Shown here: positions 6,590 through 8,467 of the stretch, in pieces
How the letters are laid out: each line of letters begins with the position of its first letter
Position numbering within the stretch: position 1 is the first letter of the stretch
NCBI GenBank assembly: GCA_002315795.1
Contig: DCIF01000123.1
Coordinates: forward strand, 1 to 8,467
DNA length: 8,467 nucleotides
Direction of reading: 5' to 3'
Source: Bacteroidales bacterium UBA1733
Lineage (GTDB): Bacteria; Bacteroidota; Bacteroidia; Bacteroidales; UBA3663
The notes under the pieces: generated by a model
What the model was told of the DNA's origin: nothing
Databases searched by the model: none
The model's input: the letters and a program-made list of their open reading frames with translations, nothing else
Position numbers and translations under genes: made by a program

Positions 6590-6726
6590 CGCCTACTTTG
6601 ATCCTCATTTTTTGAGGCTGACAAAACCGCGGTGCCATCAGGACATCACGGCTGGTCACTTTTCCTTTAGGGTCGAGTACATCAGACCCAAAGGCGGACG
6701 TTTATATAGCTGTTAATGATATTTAA
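6590..6726 (-). ncRNA. Candidate structured RNA leader (5' UTR) of the zinc-ribbon/dnaB operon
   Basis: The predicted transcript from the promoter at 6733-6764 begins near 6726 and runs about 230 nt to the start codon at 6493. Its first half is distinctly GC-richer than the A/T-rich flanks and can form several hairpins on the minus strand. Hairpin 1 pairs CCTTTGGGTC (6694-6685) with GACCC-T-AAAGG (6674-6664): 10 bp, one bulge, a 10-nt loop. Hairpin 2 can pair GAC (6657-6655) with GTC (6622-6620), and CCG (6651-6649) with CGG (6629-6627). Hairpin 3 pairs CCTCA (6617-6613) with TGAGG (6607-6603) around AAAAA. CGCC (6696-6693) and GGCG (6593-6590) could close the set. I recognise no riboswitch or known RNA family. 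It could be a cis-regulatory leader or a separately processed small RNA. Confidence 0.35.
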
Positions 6727-6732
6727 CGTTTG

Positions 6733-6764
6733 CAAAGATAGCTCATTTCATGTTAAAAAACAAA
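6733..6764 (-). promoter_or_regulatory. Bacteroidetes-type promoter for the zinc-ribbon/dnaB operon
   Basis: Read on the minus strand, TTTG (6764-6761) is followed after exactly 20 bp by TATCTTTG (6740-6733). Both boxes match the Bacteroidetes consensus TTTG-N19-21-TAnnTTTG. The predicted start is near 6726. No comparable promoter was noticed in the short gaps between the downstream genes, so it probably drives the zinc-ribbon gene, dnaB, the DUF4919 gene, queH and possibly mscS. Confidence 0.75.
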
Positions 6765-6789
6765 TTATGGCGTCTGTTTCTGCTGATTA

Positions 6790-6821
6790 TTTGTTCTTTT
6801 CGATTTATTGTCGTACTTTTG
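6790..6821 (+). promoter_or_regulatory. Bacteroidetes-type promoter for the DUF3078 gene
   Basis: TTTG (6790-6793) is followed after 20 bp by TACTTTTG (6814-6821), matching TTTG-N19-21-TAnnTTTG. The predicted start near 6828 gives a leader of about 35 nt before the ATG at 6863. The outer ends of this promoter and the minus-strand promoter are only 25 bp apart, so the two point outward from a shared, AT-rich centre. Confidence 0.75.
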
Positions 6822-6862
6822 TATCGCAAAAATTGCAAAATAGTGTACATTTATAATAATAC

Positions 6863-7825
6863 ATGACAATGAACGTAAAGATGTTTTTTAGTGCCATCGC
6901 ATTGATGGCTGTTGCTGCTCAGGGTATGGCAGAAGATGCAGCTGAGGAGCCAAAACACTGGACCAAAACCGGAAATGCAAGTCTGCAGTTTACACAGGGA
7001 TTCGTCTCAAAGAACTGGTATAAAGGTGGTGAGTCAAGCTTCTCGCTTCTTGCGACGGCCGACTATACTTTTAACTATAAGCTGAACAAGTTCACCTGGG
7101 ACAACATGATCGAAGGAAAGCTCGGTTTCATCAACACCAATACACAGTATCGCACCTTCATCACCAACAATGATATTCTCAAATGGACTTCTAAGATTGG
7201 CTATGAGGCTGGTCATAACTGGTTCTATACCTTGCAGGGTATCGGTCAGACACAGTTCTGCACGGGTTGGAAGCAGGATGGTGAGTATGTCTATGAGGTT
7301 TCAAAGTTCTTCAACCCTGCTTATCTGAATGTCTCTCTCGGTATGGACTGGAAGAAAGAAACCGAGAAGATCAACTGGACCATCTTCCTGGGTCCTATTG
7401 CCTACAACCTGAAGTTTATCAGCGATCCAAGACTATATAATGCTAAGGATGAATGGTATTCTGGACAGATCGATGGTACTGCGTTTGGTATTCCACGTGG
7501 CGAATACAATGCATACGACCTGGGTGCTACTGCCAAGTATGTAATGGTCTGGAAAGCTTGCAAGTATCTTACCTGGACTTCTCAGGCTACCTACTTCTCT
7601 CCACTCTATGGCGTAGGTAAGAAGGATGCTAATGGTAAGCATCATGGTTATGCCAATGTCGACTGGGAGAATACCTTTGATATGCCGCTCAACAAGTATT
7701 TCTCTACCAAGATCTATACACACCTTCGTTTCGATGACTCAGTGTCTCCAGAAGCTAAGGGTGCTGGTTGGGGTTACTTCCAGTTCACCGAGCTCCTGAG
7801 CTTCGGTCTCTCTTACAATTGGTAA
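6863..7825 (+). CDS. DUF3078 family outer-membrane-like protein
   Basis: This 320-residue protein is predicted to be exported. The signal peptide (MTMNVKMFFSAIALMAVAAQ) has likely cleavage after AQGMA, at about residue 23. The rest is rich in aromatic residues and alternating beta-strand patterns and ends in the aromatic-terminated strand LSFGLSYNW, as outer-membrane barrels do. The motif NWYKGGESSF (51-60) is typical of DUF3078, a Bacteroidetes family without an assigned function. Translation may start at ATG 6863 or at the second ATG two codons on (6869), both within the same signal peptide. No Shine-Dalgarno site is present; the leader is A/T-rich. It has its own promoter and terminator and so is probably monocistronic. 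It stands on the opposite strand between Nif3-like and zinc-ribbon genes. Barrel topology is inferred. Confidence 0.87.
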   Translation: MTMNVKMFFSAIALMAVAAQGMAEDAAEEPKHWTKTGNASLQFTQGFVSKNWYKGGESSFSLLATADYTFNYKLNKFTWDNMIEGKLGFINTNTQYRTFITNNDILKWTSKIGYEAGHNWFYTLQGIGQTQFCTGWKQDGEYVYEVSKFFNPAYLNVSLGMDWKKETEKINWTIFLGPIAYNLKFISDPRLYNAKDEWYSGQIDGTAFGIPRGEYNAYDLGATAKYVMVWKACKYLTWTSQATYFSPLYGVGKKDANGKHHGYANVDWENTFDMPLNKYFSTKIYTHLRFDDSVSPEAKGAGWGYFQFTELLSFGLSYNW

Positions 7826-7867
7826 TACTCCTTCATCGGTTTTTCGAAAGAAGGCTTCGGAAATAAG

Positions 7868-7904
7868 AAACATCAACACATCCGCGGATGTGTTGATGTT
7901 TTTT
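7868..7904 (+). terminator. Perfect 34-bp palindrome, bidirectional terminator between convergent genes
   Basis: Positions 7868-7901 form a perfect inverted repeat with 17-bp arms and no loop (centre CCGCGG; arms include CATCAACACAT). TTTTTT at 7899-7904 follows on the plus strand, giving a strong intrinsic terminator for the DUF3078 gene. On the minus strand the palindrome is followed by TTTCTTATTT, so it can also end transcription coming from the Nif3-like gene. Confidence 0.85.
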
Positions 7905-7908
7905 GTTC

Positions 7909-7944
7909 CCGAAACCGGTTTCTGATTTCTAAATCCGGTTTCGG
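7909..7944. repeat. Inverted repeat with 10-bp arms containing a nested palindrome
   Basis: CCGAAACCGG (7909-7918) and CCGGTTTCGG (7935-7944) are perfect inverted copies 16 bp apart. The left arm also lies within the 12-bp palindrome GAAACCGGTTTC (7911-7922), so CCGGTTTC occurs twice as a direct repeat (7915-7922 and 7935-7942). There is no T-tract. It may be a binding site, an mRNA 3' structure or part of a dispersed intergenic repeat. Confidence 0.65.
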
Positions 7945-7968
7945 AGATCGCTGAAAGGATATTTTACA

Positions 7969-8031
7969 AACAGAATGGCCCTTCCGAACTTCAGGAAGGG
8001 ATGTCGGACAAATGAAATGACCTTTTCTGTT
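7969..8031. repeat. Nested inverted repeats within the convergent intergenic region
   Basis: CCCTTCC (7979-7985) pairs with GGAAGGG (7994-8000) around an 8-nt loop. Outside it, AACAGAA (7969-7975) pairs with TTCTGTT (8025-8031). On the minus strand the segment also holds two degenerate direct copies offset by 42 bp (starting AAAGGTCATTTCATTTGT and AAGGGCCATTCTGTTTGT). This suggests an old tandem duplication. The segment lies just past the stop codon of the Nif3-like gene. Confidence 0.5.
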
Positions 8032-8044
8032 GCTTGGAAGGCTA

Positions 8045-8467
8045 TTAGTAAATAAATCTAGGATTGGTGCGTACTTCACTGATCAGAACTTCTACATCAG
8101 ACACCTGTCTGGTGATGATGTCTCGCAACAGTTGTTTCGTGTATTGCTCTGTCTCATAGTGTCCTGCTTCTACGAGCAACAGATTCGGATGGTCAAAGTA
8201 GTCATGATACTTGATCTCTCCCGTCAGGAAAGCATCGGCCTGCAGTGCTTCAGCTTCGGCGATATACTCTGCTCCAGAACCGCCGCAGAGTGCTATACGG
8301 AGCACCTCATGACGAGAGAACTCTCCACTATTTGAGCATACGCGCTCTGCATGGAGCTTTTCCTTCACCAACTGAAGAAAATCATTCACAGCGAGGCTCT
8401 TAGATAGGACCCCGACTACGCCTCCTTCACGCATGGGTTGAACGTCGGTCAATCCCAATACCTCGGC
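8045..8467 (-). CDS. Nif3-like dinuclear metal centre protein, C-terminal part (5' truncated by window edge)
   Basis: The last 140 residues of a Nif3/YbgI family protein are visible; the frame stays open to the window edge and the start lies beyond it. Signatures are CGGSGAEYI (61-69 of the visible part), DAFLTGEIKYHDYF (78-91) and EAGHYETE (100-107). His103 and Glu107 are the likely ligands of the two-metal site. Family members are ring-shaped hexamers; some are linked to GTP cyclohydrolase I type 2-like or hydrolase annotations, but the cellular role is unsettled. About a third to a half of the protein is present, judging from usual Bacteroidetes lengths. The TTG 9 bp inside the edge is an ordinary Leu codon, not the start. 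Two TAA/TAG-rich triplets follow the stop, then the repeat cluster and the terminator shared with the DUF3078 gene. Confidence 0.93.
   Translation of the reverse strand, partial: AEVLGLTDVQPMREGGVVGVLSKSLAVNDFLQLVKEKLHAERVCSNSGEFSRHEVLRIALCGGSGAEYIAEAEALQADAFLTGEIKYHDYFDHPNLLLVEAGHYETEQYTKQLLRDIITRQVSDVEVLISEVRTNPRFIY

Noticed and set aside
5906..6601. 231-codon plus-strand frame antisense to the zinc-ribbon gene
   Set aside because: It is the complement of a Glu/Lys/Leu-rich coiled-coil gene, which gives long Leu-rich antisense frames. The minus-strand protein has clear family motifs.
6631..6650. CTGATGGC in the leader, as in the 3' part of fluoride (crcB) riboswitches
   Set aside because: The required upstream GGNGATGG...CC segment and pseudoknot spacing are absent, and no fluoride exporter gene follows. 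A match of this length is expected by chance.
6664..6694. CTGATG near a stem followed by GGAAAAG, suggesting a hammerhead ribozyme
   Set aside because: The conserved CUGAUGA and GAAA are not placed around a proper stem II, and there is no cleavage-site helix.
7873..8079. 68-codon minus-strand frame through the repeat cluster and terminator
   Set aside because: It overlaps the Nif3-like 3' end, the terminator palindrome and the inverted repeats, and its internal repetition (RKGH...RKGH) comes from the DNA repeats. Composition does not look like a folded protein.

Overview
The window looks like chromosomal DNA from a Bacteroidales bacterium, most likely Prevotella or a close relative. The reasons are a BspA-type leucine-rich-repeat surface protein, the DUF4919 and DUF3078 families, promoters matching the Bacteroidetes sigma factor consensus (TTTG, about 20 bp, TAnnTTTG), and A-rich translation starts without Shine-Dalgarno sequences. 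The genus is inferred from protein flavour, not from a marker gene.

Layout. (1) Positions 2-1609, plus strand: the C-terminal 535 residues of a BspA-like LRR surface protein whose start lies outside the window. (2) 1610-1893: a gene-free region with an 11-bp tandem repeat, a promoter-like box, a short hairpin and a perfect 36-bp palindromic terminator. Together these look like a free-standing RNA of about 100 nt. A second strong hairpin-plus-T-tract follows. (3) 1894-6493, minus strand: five closely packed genes, in transcription order a coiled-coil zinc-ribbon protein, dnaB, an exported DUF4919 protein, queH (overlapping the previous gene by 11 bp) and an MscS-type channel. (4) 6494-6862: a 369-bp divergent intergenic region. 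It has two outward-facing near-consensus promoters and a GC-richer, hairpin-forming leader of about 230 nt ahead of the zinc-ribbon gene. (5) 6863-7825, plus strand: a DUF3078 outer-membrane-like protein. (6) 7826-8044: a perfect palindromic bidirectional terminator followed by a cluster of inverted and degenerate direct repeats. (7) 8045-8467, minus strand: the C-terminal part of a Nif3-like dinuclear metal protein whose start lies outside the window.

How the genes relate. The five minus-strand genes are spaced like one operon (42, 19, -11 and 62 bp between genes), probably driven from the promoter at 6733-6764. It mixes essential replication (DnaB), tRNA queuosine modification (QueH), osmotic protection (MscS) and two proteins of poorly known role. 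Nif3-like and C4 zinc-ribbon genes are neighbours in many bacteria; here they keep the same orientation but are separated by the oppositely oriented DUF3078 gene.

No CRISPR array, transposase, phage gene, tRNA or rRNA was seen. The protein genes are ordinary housekeeping and surface genes. The most interesting signals are non-coding: the small RNA candidate at 1639-1750, the structured leader at about 6590-6726 and the repeat cluster at 7909-8031.
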